Assembly (NCBI RefSeq): GCF_013337285.1 | Contig: NZ_SUPW01000010.1 | Location: 1-64,000 of the forward strand | Source: Agrobacterium tumefaciens | Lineage (GTDB): Bacteria > Pseudomonadota > Alphaproteobacteria > Rhizobiales > Rhizobiaceae | DNA: 64,000 bases | Reading direction: 5' to 3' | Shown: piece after piece, positions 26,551 through 36,180 of the stretch | How the letters are laid out: each line of letters opens with the position of its first letter | How positions within the stretch are numbered: position 1 is the stretch's first letter | Notes under the pieces: generated by a model | What the model was told of the DNA's origin: nothing | Seen by the model: only the letters and a program-made list of their open reading frames with translations | The model's database searches: none | Position numbers and translations under genes: made by a program

Positions 26551-29043
26551 ATGGGATTGCAGACCTATAACGCCAAGCGCAGTTTCGACAAGACGCCGGA
26601 GCCGAAGGGCACGCGGGCCGAAGCTCAAGGGTCGAGTTTCGTGATACAGAAACACGATGCCCGTCGGCTGCATTATGATTTCCGGCTGGAAATGGACGGT
26701 GTGCTGAAAAGCTGGGCGGTGACGCGCGGCCCGAGCCTAGACCCGGAGGACAAGCGCCTTGCGGTGCATGTCGAAGATCACCCGCTAAGCTATGGTGATT
26801 TCGAGGGCGTCATTCCCAAGGGACAATATGGCGGTGGAACGGTCATCGTGTGGGATCGCGGCGTCTGGCGGCCGATTGGTGATGCCAGGAAAGGATATCG
26901 CAAGGGCCATCTCGAATTCGAACTGGAAGGCGACAAGCTTAAAGGGCGCTGGCATCTGGTACGCATGCATGGAAAACCCGGTGAGAACAGGGAAAACTGG
27001 CTGCTGATCAAAGGAGATGACGAGGAGGCCCGGCATGAGGGTCGGGCGGATATTCTGGAGGAGCGACCGGAATCGGTAAAGACCGGGCGCACCGTCGAGG
27101 AGGTCGCAGCCAAACCCAAGGACACATGGAATTCCAAGTCAGTCTCGAAAAAGGCAGCTGCCTCTTCTTCCGGCCAAAAGCAGGCGCATGCCTTGCCCAG
27201 GGGCGCACGCAAACAGGCGCTTCCGTCTTTCGTGCCGCCGGCGTTGGCAACGCTGAAGCCGAAACCGCCAGTTGGTTCCCGCTGGCTGCATGAAATCAAA
27301 TTCGATGGTTACCGCCTGCAGGTGCGGCTCGATCACGGCAAACTCCAGCTTCTGACGCGCAGCGGGCTGGACTGGACGGAGAAGTTTGGCGATGCGGTGG
27401 CACGCGCGTTGAAAGCCCTGCCGGCCGAAACCCTGCTGATGGACGGGGAAATCGTGGTGGAACGCGACAGCGGCGCCTCCGACTTCTCGGCGTTGCAGCA
27501 GGATTTGAGCGAGGGGCGGAGTGATCGTTTCGTTTTTTACGCCTTTGATCTGCTATATCTCGATGGTTCCGATCTGCGTGGGGCGGCGCTTACCGATCGC
27601 AAGGCGTTGTTGGAAAAGCTGCTGCCAGCGGGCGATCACAAGCTTCGGTACAGCGAACATTTCGAGGAGAGTGGCGAGCTTGTGCTGGACCACGCCTGCC
27701 GTCTCAGCCTTGAGGGCGTTATTTCCAAGGTCAAGAACAGCCAATATGTTTCCGGCCGCAAGGGCGAATGGGTGAAATCCAAATGTTCGATGCGGCAGGA
27801 ATTCGTCATCGGCGGCTACACGCTCTCTTCGACATCGGACCACGCCATCGGCTCACTGGCGCTTGGCGTTTATGAAAAGGGCAAGCTGCGCCATGTCGGC
27901 CGCGTCGGTACCGGCTACACGGGCGAAGTGGCGGAAATGCTGCTTGGCCGCCTGAAGCCGCTGGAAAGTGAGGAAAGCCCGTTTGGCGACAAGCTCACCG
28001 CGCTTGCGCGCCGTGACCTTCACTTCGTTACGCCGCAACTGGTGGCGGAAGTGGAGTTCCGAGCCTGGTCTGGAGATGGCAATCTGCGTCACGCTTCCTT
28101 CCGCGGCCTGCGCGAAGACAAGCCGGTGGAAGAAATCGAACGCGAGGAGAAGGCCGTGAGCGATACAAACGCGCCGCAATCCGCCATCAAATTCACCCAT
28201 CCGGACCGGCTTTACTGGCCTGATGACGGTGTGACCAAGGAGGGGCTCGCCGATTATTACGCGCAGGTGTGGCGGCATATGTCGCCCTTCGTTGTCGATC
28301 GACCGCTGGCGCTGCTGCGTTGTCCCGAAGGCATAGAGGGGCAGCGGTTTTTTCAGAAACACGCCTGGCGCGGCATCAACAAGGCCGTGGAGCAGATCAA
28401 GGATCCCAAGGACAAGGGCGGTGAACCGCTCATCCGCATCACCGATTTCGACGGTCTTATGGCTCTGGTCCAGTCCGCTACGCTCGAAATTCACCCATGG
28501 GGCACCACCACCGCCAACTGGGAGAAACCCGACATGATCACCATGGATATCGATCCCGGCGAAGACGTGGCCTGGGAAGAGGTGATCGAGGCGGCTATGG
28601 AACTGAAACGGCGTTTCGAGGACGCCGGGCTTGTCGCCTTCGTCAAGACTTCGGGCGGCAAGGGCCTGCATGTCGTCGCGCCGCTGAAACCGCAGGCAGG
28701 CTGGGCAGCCGTAAAGGCTTTCTCGAAAGCGATGGCCGCCGATATGTCGAAGGCGGAACCTGATAAATATCTTTCCGTGGCAACGAAAGCAAAACGCCGG
28801 GGCCGCCTTTTCATCGATTATCTGCGCAATGGCAGGGGCAATACGGCGGTCGCGCCCTATTCGACGCGTGCCCGGCCCGGTGCGGCCATTTCCGCACCGC
28901 TGGAATGGTCGGAACTCACGGCCGAGATTGGCCCGGCGCATTTCACCGTCGCCAATATTGGTGCGCGTCTCTCAGTCCTCAAGAAAGACCCATGGGACGG
29001 ATTTTTCGCCGCTGCCCGGCCGCTGCCGAAAAAGGCCGGCTAA
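26551..29043 (+). CDS. ligD: Multifunctional ATP-dependent DNA ligase LigD (phosphoesterase-ligase-polymerase)
   Basis: 830-aa end-joining enzyme. Domain order is 3'-phosphoesterase (about 25-170; HDARRLHYDFRLEMDG, HVEDHPLSYGDFEGVIPKGQ), ATP-dependent ligase (about 225-520; nucleotidyl-lysine K250 in EIKFDGYR, and SLEGVISKVKNSQY) and a C-terminal primase-like polymerase (about 540-825; RLYWPDDGVTKEGLADYY, MDIDPGEDVAWEEV, VKTSGGKGLHVVAPL). The order PE-Lig-Pol is as in Pseudomonas, unlike the Pol-PE-Lig order of mycobacteria. It trims, fills and seals broken ends held by Ku. It directly follows ku and converges on a second ku. Confidence 0.96.
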   Translation: MGLQTYNAKRSFDKTPEPKGTRAEAQGSSFVIQKHDARRLHYDFRLEMDGVLKSWAVTRGPSLDPEDKRLAVHVEDHPLSYGDFEGVIPKGQYGGGTVIVWDRGVWRPIGDARKGYRKGHLEFELEGDKLKGRWHLVRMHGKPGENRENWLLIKGDDEEARHEGRADILEERPESVKTGRTVEEVAAKPKDTWNSKSVSKKAAASSSGQKQAHALPRGARKQALPSFVPPALATLKPKPPVGSRWLHEIKFDGYRLQVRLDHGKLQLLTRSGLDWTEKFGDAVARALKALPAETLLMDGEIVVERDSGASDFSALQQDLSEGRSDRFVFYAFDLLYLDGSDLRGAALTDRKALLEKLLPAGDHKLRYSEHFEESGELVLDHACRLSLEGVISKVKNSQYVSGRKGEWVKSKCSMRQEFVIGGYTLSSTSDHAIGSLALGVYEKGKLRHVGRVGTGYTGEVAEMLLGRLKPLESEESPFGDKLTALARRDLHFVTPQLVAEVEFRAWSGDGNLRHASFRGLREDKPVEEIEREEKAVSDTNAPQSAIKFTHPDRLYWPDDGVTKEGLADYYAQVWRHMSPFVVDRPLALLRCPEGIEGQRFFQKHAWRGINKAVEQIKDPKDKGGEPLIRITDFDGLMALVQSATLEIHPWGTTTANWEKPDMITMDIDPGEDVAWEEVIEAAMELKRRFEDAGLVAFVKTSGGKGLHVVAPLKPQAGWAAVKAFSKAMAADMSKAEPDKYLSVATKAKRRGRLFIDYLRNGRGNTAVAPYSTRARPGAAISAPLEWSELTAEIGPAHFTVANIGARLSVLKKDPWDGFFAAARPLPKKAG

Positions 29044-29046
29044 CAC

Positions 29047-29865
29047 CTAGCGTCGCTTGTCGGCGGCAAGGCTTTTCTTCAGAGCGTCCATGATGTTGAT
29101 GACATTGCCACCGGTGCGGGCTTTCGTGCCGGTTTTCTGTTTCGAGGACGGGGTCTCGTCACCTTTGGTCTTCAGCAGCGCCTTGATCTTTTTCTGGATG
29201 GGGTCCTGCACCAGGGTCGGCTTCCAGCCCGTCTTCTGTTTGCCGATGCGTTTTTCCATGGCATCCAGCAGGGGTCTGTCGATTTTCATTTTCGGCTCAA
29301 GCGCATCAATGCTCTCGCGCACTTCCTCGCCATAATGCAGCGTCCAAAGAATAATGCCCTTGCCGGAAGGCTCCAGCAGTACAGCTCGTTCGTGACGGTA
29401 GAGAACGAGCCGTGCGATACCGACAACGCCATTCGCCGACATGGCCTCCCGGATAACGCTGAAGGCTTCCGCGCCGATCTTGTCTTCCGGCCGCAGGAAG
29501 TGCGGGCGGTCGTACCAGATCCAGTCGATGGAACCTGTGGGAACGAAGGTCTTGATGTCGATCGTGCGGGTGCTTTCCAGCGCCACTGCATCGATCTCGT
29601 CATCTTCCAGCAGCACATAGTCGTCTTCGGCGCGGGGAAAACCCTTCACCTGGTTTTTCGCCGCCACCGGCCGGTGGGTGATGCTGTCGACATAGCGGCT
29701 TTCGACGCGATTGCCGGTCTTGCGATTGAGAATGTGGAAGCGGTATTTATTGCCTTCCGTGGTGGCGGGCGTCAGCGAAACGGCAGCGGTCACCAGCGAC
29801 AGCTTCAGATAACCCTTCCAGAAAACCTGCCGTGCCATGTGATCCGCGATCCGTTTCGTCGCCAT
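29047..29865 (-). CDS. ku: Ku protein, bacterial non-homologous end joining (copy 2)
   Basis: 272-aa Ku core, convergent with ligD and only 3 bases from its stop. It has FWKGYLKLSLVTAAVSLTPA, FHILNRKTGNRVESRYVDSI, VKGFPRAEDDYVLLEDDEID and a basic C-terminal tail (SSKQKTGTKARTGGNVINIM). It is clearly diverged from copy 1, so the two arose by an old duplication or separate acquisition. The start may be ATG 29865 or, nine codons later, 29838 (MARQVFWKGY). In rhizobia paired Ku proteins can act as homo- or heterodimers; which applies here is unknown. Its upstream side is occupied by a broken DUF47 gene. Confidence 0.94.
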   Translation of the reverse strand: MATKRIADHMARQVFWKGYLKLSLVTAAVSLTPATTEGNKYRFHILNRKTGNRVESRYVDSITHRPVAAKNQVKGFPRAEDDYVLLEDDEIDAVALESTRTIDIKTFVPTGSIDWIWYDRPHFLRPEDKIGAEAFSVIREAMSANGVVGIARLVLYRHERAVLLEPSGKGIILWTLHYGEEVRESIDALEPKMKIDRPLLDAMEKRIGKQKTGWKPTLVQDPIQKKIKALLKTKGDETPSSKQKTGTKARTGGNVINIMDALKKSLAADKRR

Positions 29866-29949
29866 TGGTCTCGCGGATCAAACAGCCACAGGGTGGCTTT
29901 TGTTCCGGGAGAGGGCAACGACAGGTCGCAATTCCTCACGACGCCTGTG

Positions 29950-30065
29950 CCAACAAACAGTTGATCCAGAGCACCGGCCGCTTTGAAGACGGTCTCGGAA
30001 TGTTTGCTGAACAGGTCAAAGAAGCGATCCCCGCGCGGCATCAGCTTGCGGAAAATGCTCATCAT
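29950..30065 (-). pseudogene. N-terminal remnant of a DUF47 phosphate-transport accessory gene (OrfA/Pit-associated type)
   Basis: From ATG 30065 the translation MSIFRKLMPRGDRFFDLFSK, continuing HSETVFKAAGALDQLF, matches the start of DUF47 proteins, which in rhizobia (OrfA) are co-transcribed with the low-affinity phosphate transporter pit. The family is over 200 residues long, but here similarity stops after about 37 residues and the frame runs into the Ku start region. A GAGGG ribosome-binding site is still present. The rest of the gene and pit are absent. Confidence 0.65.
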
Positions 30066-30108
30066 GTGAATTGGCCCTCAATGGCGCCATTTATGTTGTA
30101 GGGGGTAA

Positions 30109-30130
30109 CTGTCATAAAACTGTCATAAAT
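30109..30130 (+). promoter_or_regulatory. PHO box (PhoB binding site)
   Basis: Two tandem 11-base repeats, CTGTCATAAAA and CTGTCATAAAT, match the PhoB PHO-box consensus almost perfectly. It lies between the DUF47 remnant on the minus strand and the NUDIX gene on the plus strand, oriented toward the NUDIX gene. Confidence 0.8.
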
Positions 30131-30145
30131 TCGGGCAGGGCATTG

Positions 30146-30721
30146 ATGCAACCCGGAAAATCGGCACTATCAACGCAAATGAAATCTTCCAAGAAAAGCC
30201 GGAAAACCCGTCCGGCGCGCCCCCTGACACTGCTTCAGCAACTCGCTGCCGTCCCCGAAAAGCTCTTCACCGGCGCTTTTCGGCAGCAATATGCCGCCGT
30301 GTGTTTTCGCTACGGCGGCAACGGGGACGATATCGAAATCCTTCTCGTCACGTCGCGCACCACCCAGCGCTGGATCATTCCGCGCGGCTGGCCGATGAAA
30401 CGCAAGAAGCCGCATGAGGCGGCGGCGATCGAGGCATGGGAAGAGGCGGGCGTGCGCGGCCGGGTGAGAAAGGCCGCCATTGGCCGTTACACCTATCTGA
30501 AGATGCTCGACAATGGCGATGTCGTCCCGTGCATGGTCGATGTGTTCCAGATCGAGGTGACGGGTGCGGAAACGAGCTTCAAGGAACGTGGCGAACGCCT
30601 GGTCGAATGGGTCCGTCCGGATGAGGCAGCGAGGCGCGTTCGGGAAATCGAATTGAAATCGTTGCTGGTTGATTTCAAGCCCAAGGGCAAAAGGAAAGAC
30701 AGGGCGGGTGAGAGACCCTGA
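30146..30721 (+). CDS. NUDIX hydrolase, diphosphoinositol-polyphosphate-phosphohydrolase-like
   Basis: 191 aa from ATG 30146 (AGGG six bases upstream); ATG 30179 is an alternative that leaves more room for a promoter. A basic N terminus (KSSKKSRKTRPARP) precedes a NUDIX domain with RWIIPRGWPM and the box segment AAAIEAWEEAGVRG. The metal-binding EE pair is present but the usual Arg before the first Glu of the REXXEE core is Ile. The overall look (IPRGWP, EAWEEAGV) resembles the DIPP/MutT-like group acting on nucleoside or inositol polyphosphates. The PHO box directly upstream suggests phosphate-dependent control. Confidence 0.85.
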   Translation: MQPGKSALSTQMKSSKKSRKTRPARPLTLLQQLAAVPEKLFTGAFRQQYAAVCFRYGGNGDDIEILLVTSRTTQRWIIPRGWPMKRKKPHEAAAIEAWEEAGVRGRVRKAAIGRYTYLKMLDNGDVVPCMVDVFQIEVTGAETSFKERGERLVEWVRPDEAARRVREIELKSLLVDFKPKGKRKDRAGERP

Positions 30722-31008
30722 CGGGCCGCCATGTTTTCCGTGAGCAGAGCCCAGACCTTACGCCGTAATGCCGTTGCAATACGACATACTCCAATTTGCC
30801 GGATGAATTTCGTCAGGTGCATTATGCGTTTATATCGTGCCGCCATGCGGCTTCTTGGCCGCTGCATCCATCCCATCGTCGTTTTGCCGTGCTTCTGGCG
30901 GGACCGGCCACCATACTTCTGCTTCGGTAAGACCCGTTGCCCCATTGATGGGAAAAGCGTTGCCGCTTCTCCCGTCAATAACCGGTTTCCTTGCGAAACA
31001 AGGGGCTT

Positions 31009-34000
31009 TCAGACGGGCTGCGCCTCGCGGGGTTGGCCCGATTCTGCCGTGTCCGGTTTTCCCGCGTCATCCGGCGCTTTTGGCAAAAGGTGGGCAAAAC
31101 GCCTGACGATGCTGTCGATATAGGACAGGATGGTCGGCACGACGATCAGGGTGAGGAGGGTGGAGCTGATGAGACCGCCGACCACCGCATGCGCCATCGG
31201 CGCGCGCTGCGCACCGCCACCGCCGATGGCCAGCCCAAGCGGGATCATGCCGAAGATCATCGCAAGCGTCGTCATGATGATCGGTCGGAAGCGGATGACG
31301 CCGGCGTTCGCCAGCGCTTCGTTCAGCGAAAGCCCGCGTTTTCTTTCCCGATTGGCGAAGTCCACCAGCAAGATGCCATTCTTGGTGACGAGGCCCATCA
31401 GCATGATGAAGCCGATCAGCGAGAACATGTTGATCGTGCTGCCGGCCACCATCAATCCCAGAAGGACGCCGGCCAACGAGAGCGGCAGCGAGGCCATGAT
31501 GGCGAGCGGCTGCAGGAAGCTGCCGAATTGCGAGGCAAGCACGATATAGATGAAAATAACCGCCATGATGAGCGCCTTGACCATATGGCCGATGGTCTCC
31601 TGCATCGTCTCGGCCTCGCCGCCGAAGCGGATGCGATAACCATCCGGCAGATCGCGGGCAGCGCTCAGGTTTTGGAGGGCATCCGTCACGTCACCAAGCG
31701 TGCGTCCTGCAAGATTGGCTGAAACCAGCACCTCGCGGCGATTGTCGATGCGACGGATTTCGGCCGGTGCCGGGGCAGCGCCGATCTCGGCCACCTGATC
31801 GAGACGCACCATCACCGGCGTGCCATTTGACGTCGTGCGACCGGTCGCGATCATCAATTCGCCGAGGGTTGCGGTGTCGGAACGACGTTCGCCGGGCAGG
31901 CGCACGACGATGTCATAGCTGTTGCCGTTCCTATCCGTCCATTTCGAAACATCTTCACCGCCAATGAGCGAGGAGAGGGCCGTGGCTAGATCGGAGCGGG
32001 AAATGCCAAGATCGCTCGCCGCCTCGCGTTTAAGACGCACGGAAAGGACCGAGGTCACGTTGCGGGCGCTGGAATTCACATCCACGAGGCCGGGGATTTT
32101 TTTCATGTCCTCGACCAGACCGGTGGCGATTTTTTCGAGAATGGCCCGGTCGTCGCCGAGGATGCTGAGCTGCACCGGGCTTTCGCCGCCGCCAAGACCG
32201 TCCTGAAGGATCGCAACCTCTATGCCCGGTATGGCTGACAGGCGCTTGCGGATCGGTTCGGCCAGCGTGGCGGGTGTTTGCGTGCGCATTGTCAGCGGAA
32301 CGAGCCCCCCCAGCACCGTGGCGCGCTGCTTGCCCGCCGCGCCGCCGGTATTGATGGTGGAATAGAGCGTTTCGACCTCGGGGAACGCCCTCAGTGCCTT
32401 CTCGACCTGCCGTACTTTTGTCGTCGTGTAATCCAGTGAGGAACCGGCCGGGGCCGTCACGGTAATCTGAAAGCGGCCTTCATCGGTAGCAGGCACGAAT
32501 TCCACGCCGACCAGCGGCACCATGAACAGGCTGCCGATGAAGATGCCCGATGTGGTGAGCAGGGTGATGAGCCGGTGGCGCAATGTCCAGCCGATCACAT
32601 GCCGATATTGTTCGGCCAGCCATTCGAAACCATGATCGAAGCGCATAATCAACCGCCCGATCGGCCCGCGTCTGGCATCGGGTTGTGCATCCGGATCGTA
32701 CCAGACGCTCGAAAGCATGGGATCAAGCGTGAAGGTGACAAAAAGGGAGATCAGTACCGCAGCTGACACGGTGACGCCGAATTCATAGAAGAACCGGCCG
32801 ATAATGCCGTCCATGAAGGCGACCGGCAGGAAGACCGCCACGATGGTTGCGGTTGTCGCGATCACCGCAAGGCCGATTTCGTTGGTGCCGTCGAGCGCCG
32901 CGCGGATATGGGATTTGCCCATATGCAGATGACGGGTGATGTTCTCGCGCACGACGATGGCGTCATCCACCAGAATGCCGATGGAGAGTGTGAGCGCCAG
33001 AAGGCTGAGTGTATTGAGGGTGAAACCAAGGAAATCGATGACGGCAAGCGTGCCGATGATGGCGATTGGCAGTGTCAGGCCGGTAATGACCGTACTGCGC
33101 CAGGAATTCAAAAACAGGAAAACGATGGCGATGGCGAGCGCCGCCCCTTCGATCAGCGTCGTCTGCACCTGATTGACGGATTCCCGAATGGGCGTGGAGG
33201 TGTCGGTGACGATGCGCAATTGGACATTCTGCGTGGCCAGCTCGGTATTGAGCTGCTGGAGGCGGTTCCTCACATCCGTCACGACCTGAACCGTGTTGGC
33301 GTCCTGAACCTTGACGATATCGATCGCCAGCGCCGTCTGGCCATTGTAGAGGGCGCGGCTTTCGGCATCGACCGCCCCTTCGGAAACCGTGGCGACGTCG
33401 CGCAGCAGGATCGCTGCGCCACCACGCCTCGCCACGACCATGTCCAGCAGCGCCTGCGGTTCCTCGACGCGACCCTGAACCTGGATCGTGCGTTCGGATA
33501 CGGGGTCGACGATGCTGCCGGCCGGGCTGTTGCCGTTGCCGGTGCGCAGCGCGTTCACCACCTCGTTGACGCCGACCCCGAGCGCCCGCATGCGGGTTTC
33601 GTCTATAGCAACGTCGATCTGCCGTTTGCGGCCGCCCACCAGCGTCGCCTGTCCGACACCTTCAACGGTAGTCAGCTGGCGCACCACCTTCTGGTCGGCA
33701 AGGGTGGTGAGCGCCGGCACGTCGAGCGACGTCGAACTGATTGCCAGCGAGAGGATAGGTTCGGCGGCGGGATCGAAACGGGAGACGACCGGCTTCTTGG
33801 CGTCTTCCGGCAAATTCGCCTCGATGGCGGCGACCTTGTCGCGCACATCCTGCGCCGCAGCGGCCCCTTCTACCTCAAGCTTGAATTTCACGACGACCAC
33901 GGAGCGTCCCTCATAAGAGGTCGAGGTGATCTCATCCAGACCGCCGATGGCGTTCAGCGCATCCTCGACCGGGCGTGTCACTTCGGTTTCCACGGTCTCC

Positions 34001-34167
34001 GGCGTCGCACCCGGATAGGTGGTGACCACGACGACGACGGGCACGTCGACATTGGGATATTGATCCAGCCCCAGCCGCTGCAGCGAAAAGAGGCCCATGA
34101 CCAGCAATGTCACCATCATCATGGTGGCGAAGACGGGATGGGAGACGGATATACGGGTCAAAAACAT
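31009..34167 (-). CDS. RND efflux pump inner-membrane transporter (HAE-1 type)
   Basis: 1052-aa proton-driven pump that exports drugs or other amphiphiles through a tripartite complex. It begins with the usual first helix ([20 protein letters not shown]). The family proton-relay motif [14 protein letters not shown] and the large periplasmic loops with [20 protein letters not shown] are present, as are the duplicated 6+6 membrane segments ending near [13 protein letters not shown]. Two bases separate it from the adaptor gene. The outer-membrane channel is not encoded here, so a TolC-like protein elsewhere is needed. Confidence 0.94.
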   Translation of the reverse strand: MFLTRISVSHPVFATMMMVTLLVMGLFSLQRLGLDQYPNVDVPVVVVVTTYPGATPETVETEVTRPVEDALNAIGGLDEITSTSYEGRSVVVVKFKLEVEGAAAAQDVRDKVAAIEANLPEDAKKPVVSRFDPAAEPILSLAISSTSLDVPALTTLADQKVVRQLTTVEGVGQATLVGGRKRQIDVAIDETRMRALGVGVNEVVNALRTGNGNSPAGSIVDPVSERTIQVQGRVEEPQALLDMVVARRGGAAILLRDVATVSEGAVDAESRALYNGQTALAIDIVKVQDANTVQVVTDVRNRLQQLNTELATQNVQLRIVTDTSTPIRESVNQVQTTLIEGAALAIAIVFLFLNSWRSTVITGLTLPIAIIGTLAVIDFLGFTLNTLSLLALTLSIGILVDDAIVVRENITRHLHMGKSHIRAALDGTNEIGLAVIATTATIVAVFLPVAFMDGIIGRFFYEFGVTVSAAVLISLFVTFTLDPMLSSVWYDPDAQPDARRGPIGRLIMRFDHGFEWLAEQYRHVIGWTLRHRLITLLTTSGIFIGSLFMVPLVGVEFVPATDEGRFQITVTAPAGSSLDYTTTKVRQVEKALRAFPEVETLYSTINTGGAAGKQRATVLGGLVPLTMRTQTPATLAEPIRKRLSAIPGIEVAILQDGLGGGESPVQLSILGDDRAILEKIATGLVEDMKKIPGLVDVNSSARNVTSVLSVRLKREAASDLGISRSDLATALSSLIGGEDVSKWTDRNGNSYDIVVRLPGERRSDTATLGELMIATGRTTSNGTPVMVRLDQVAEIGAAPAPAEIRRIDNRREVLVSANLAGRTLGDVTDALQNLSAARDLPDGYRIRFGGEAETMQETIGHMVKALIMAVIFIYIVLASQFGSFLQPLAIMASLPLSLAGVLLGLMVAGSTINMFSLIGFIMLMGLVTKNGILLVDFANRERKRGLSLNEALANAGVIRFRPIIMTTLAMIFGMIPLGLAIGGGGAQRAPMAHAVVGGLISSTLLTLIVVPTILSYIDSIVRRFAHLLPKAPDDAGKPDTAESGQPREAQPV

Positions 34168-34168
34168 T

Positions 34169-35317
34169 TCAGCCTGCCTTATCGATGGTCACGGCCATGT
34201 CCGGCTGCAATTCCGGAAGCGGTGCAGTCAGGATCGTTTCTCCATCCTTCAGGCCCGTGGCGATCTCGATCAGGCTGCCGCCGTTCCAGCGTGATCCGAG
34301 CGCCACCGTCTGGCGACGCAAATGACCGTCCGTCACCTTGAGCACATGGTAGCCGGTCTCATCCTTGCGAAGCGCGATGGCGGGAACCACCAGCGCATCG
34401 TTTTTTTCGCGCACGAGGATTGATCCGCTGGCAAACATTCCGCCCCACAGCCGGCCGTCGCGATTGGCAAGCCGCAGATAGACGGCGACAAAACGTGTGC
34501 CATCCTCGGCAACCGGGCTGATACGCTCGACGGTGCTTTTGACGGTCTGGCCACCGAGGCCGTCAATCTCCAGTTCCGCCGTCTGGCCAAGGTTTACACG
34601 GGGAATATCGCGGGTGGCGACCAGAACCTTCGCTTCCAGCACGCTGGTATCGACCAGTGTGAGAAGCTCGCCATCGGCGCTGACGCGCGCGCCGGCTTCA
34701 GCCAGCCGGCGGGTGACAGTACCACTGAAAGGCGCGCGGATTTCGGCGTTGCTCAGCGCGAGGCGGGCGATATCTGTCTGGGCCGAAAGGCTTTGAACCC
34801 TTGCGGTTTTCACCACGACATCGCTTTTCGCCTTGTCCAGCTGTTCCGCCGATGTGATGTTTTTGTTGGCAAGCTGTTCGGTTCTCGCCAGTGCCAGCAT
34901 TGCCAGCGTCAGTTCGGCCTCGGCCGCATCCCGGTCGCTTTGCCGTTGCAGCAGCGCCGCTTGCAGGTCATCGGTCTCAAAGCGCACCACTACATCACCC
35001 GCCCTGACCGCCTGTCCGTCCCGGACGCTCATCTCCAGAATTTTCCCGGCCTCGCGGGCGCGGATCACGATGCGGTTGACCGGCTGGAGTTCACCGCTGA
35101 TGCTGAGCTTCTCCACCATCTGGCGTGCGCCGATCTTTGCCGTTTCCGAAGCCGTCAGTTCGAAGGGAATGCCGGCCGGGCTAAGGGTGGTGGCTTCGAC
35201 AATTCCCCTGACGCGCTCGTTGGCATCGACGCTGCCGCGCGCCGGGTCGAGGGCAGTAACGACGAGCGCGCAGCCCGCAAGCGCGATCCCGGCCTTGATG
35301 CTTCTCTTCACCCACAT
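34169..35317 (-). CDS. RND efflux pump periplasmic adaptor (membrane-fusion protein)
   Basis: 382-aa adaptor with an N-terminal membrane or signal segment (IKAGIALAGCALVVTALDPA), a lipoyl half-motif (RAREAGKILEMSVRDGQAVR), an alpha-helical hairpin (about 135-190), the matching half NAEIRAPFSGTVTRRLAEAG and a beta-barrel domain. First gene of the pump operon, divergent from the two-component system genes whose likely operator repeats lie in the shared intergenic region. Confidence 0.93.
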   Translation of the reverse strand: MWVKRSIKAGIALAGCALVVTALDPARGSVDANERVRGIVEATTLSPAGIPFELTASETAKIGARQMVEKLSISGELQPVNRIVIRAREAGKILEMSVRDGQAVRAGDVVVRFETDDLQAALLQRQSDRDAAEAELTLAMLALARTEQLANKNITSAEQLDKAKSDVVVKTARVQSLSAQTDIARLALSNAEIRAPFSGTVTRRLAEAGARVSADGELLTLVDTSVLEAKVLVATRDIPRVNLGQTAELEIDGLGGQTVKSTVERISPVAEDGTRFVAVYLRLANRDGRLWGGMFASGSILVREKNDALVVPAIALRKDETGYHVLKVTDGHLRRQTVALGSRWNGGSLIEIATGLKDGETILTAPLPELQPDMAVTIDKAG

Positions 35318-35432
35318 AACACAATCCTTCTAGGCAAAGTTCTTTGGGTAACGGCTCACCGAGCCGTCACGTCGCCTGTTATTCAGGCGGATGGTGTCTG
35401 GATAAGGGGCCATAATTGCAGCAGCATTACCC

Positions 35433-35464
35433 TGCCGCATCGTCTTTGCCGCAATACTGCCGCA
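35433..35464. promoter_or_regulatory. Three direct TGCCGCA repeats, candidate response-regulator operator
   Basis: TGCCGCA occurs at 35433, 35447 and 35458; the last two are 11 bases apart, the usual spacing for OmpR-type dimers. The sequence AATACTGCCGCAA (35453-35465) recurs with one change at 37548-37560 in front of the lipoprotein gene. The location between pump and two-component genes fits regulation of both by the adjacent response regulator. Confidence 0.55.
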
Positions 35465-35505
35465 ACCTTTCTGGCAGAGAACGGCTGGTGAAGGGACGGT
35501 GACGT

Positions 35506-36180
35506 ATGAGACTTCTGTTGATCGAAGATGAAAAGGAAATGGCGGATGCGCTGACGGCGACGCTCGGCAAGCAGGGCATTGTCATTGACCACACCATGCG
35601 GCTTGGCGATGCGATGGAGCTGACACGCCAGCATGTTTACGACGCCATCCTGCTCGACCGCAGGTTACCGGACGGTGAGGGGCTTGCCTTCATCCCGAAA
35701 CTGCGCCGCGCCGGTGTCGATACGCCGATTATCCTCTTGACGGCAATGAACGAGCCGGAAGATCGCATCGCGGGACTGGATGGCGGCGCGGATGACTATC
35801 TGGGAAAGCCGTTTCTTGTCGGCGAGCTTCTGGCGCGGGTGCGCGCGGTTCTGAGGCGGCCGGCAAACCTTGCTCCGGCCCAGATCGCCGTCGGCCGGAT
35901 CGTGATCGACCCGCTGCATCTCAGCGTCACCATCAATTCGCTTCCCTTCGATCTTCCCAGACGCGAGCTTCTGGTTCTCGTCGCACTCGCCAAACGCAAG
36001 GGTAAATCCGTGCTGCGTTCCACGCTCGAGGCGGCGGTCTATAATTACGAGGAGGAAATCCAGTCCAATGCGCTTGACGCGCATATATCGCGGCTGCGCA
36101 AGCGTCTGCTGGACGTCTCGGCCGGGGTGAGCGTGCATAATATCCGCGGCATCGGTTATCTGCTGAAGGAAGAGGCATGA
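35506..36180 (+). CDS. OmpR/PhoB-family response regulator
   Basis: 224-aa two-domain regulator. The receiver has the acidic pair E7/D8, the phosphorylation site D51 in ILLDRRLPDGEG and the conserved Lys in DDYLGKPF. The C-terminal winged helix (about 125-224) contains SNALDAHISRLRKRL and VHNIRGIGYLL. It overlaps the kinase start as ATGA. Divergent orientation from the RND pump suggests it controls efflux. Confidence 0.95.
   Translation: MRLLLIEDEKEMADALTATLGKQGIVIDHTMRLGDAMELTRQHVYDAILLDRRLPDGEGLAFIPKLRRAGVDTPIILLTAMNEPEDRIAGLDGGADDYLGKPFLVGELLARVRAVLRRPANLAPAQIAVGRIVIDPLHLSVTINSLPFDLPRRELLVLVALAKRKGKSVLRSTLEAAVYNYEEEIQSNALDAHISRLRKRLLDVSAGVSVHNIRGIGYLLKEEA

Noticed and set aside
27853..28941. 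362-codon antisense frame within ligD
   Set aside because: Shadow of the ligD polymerase and ligase coding sequence, with no motif.
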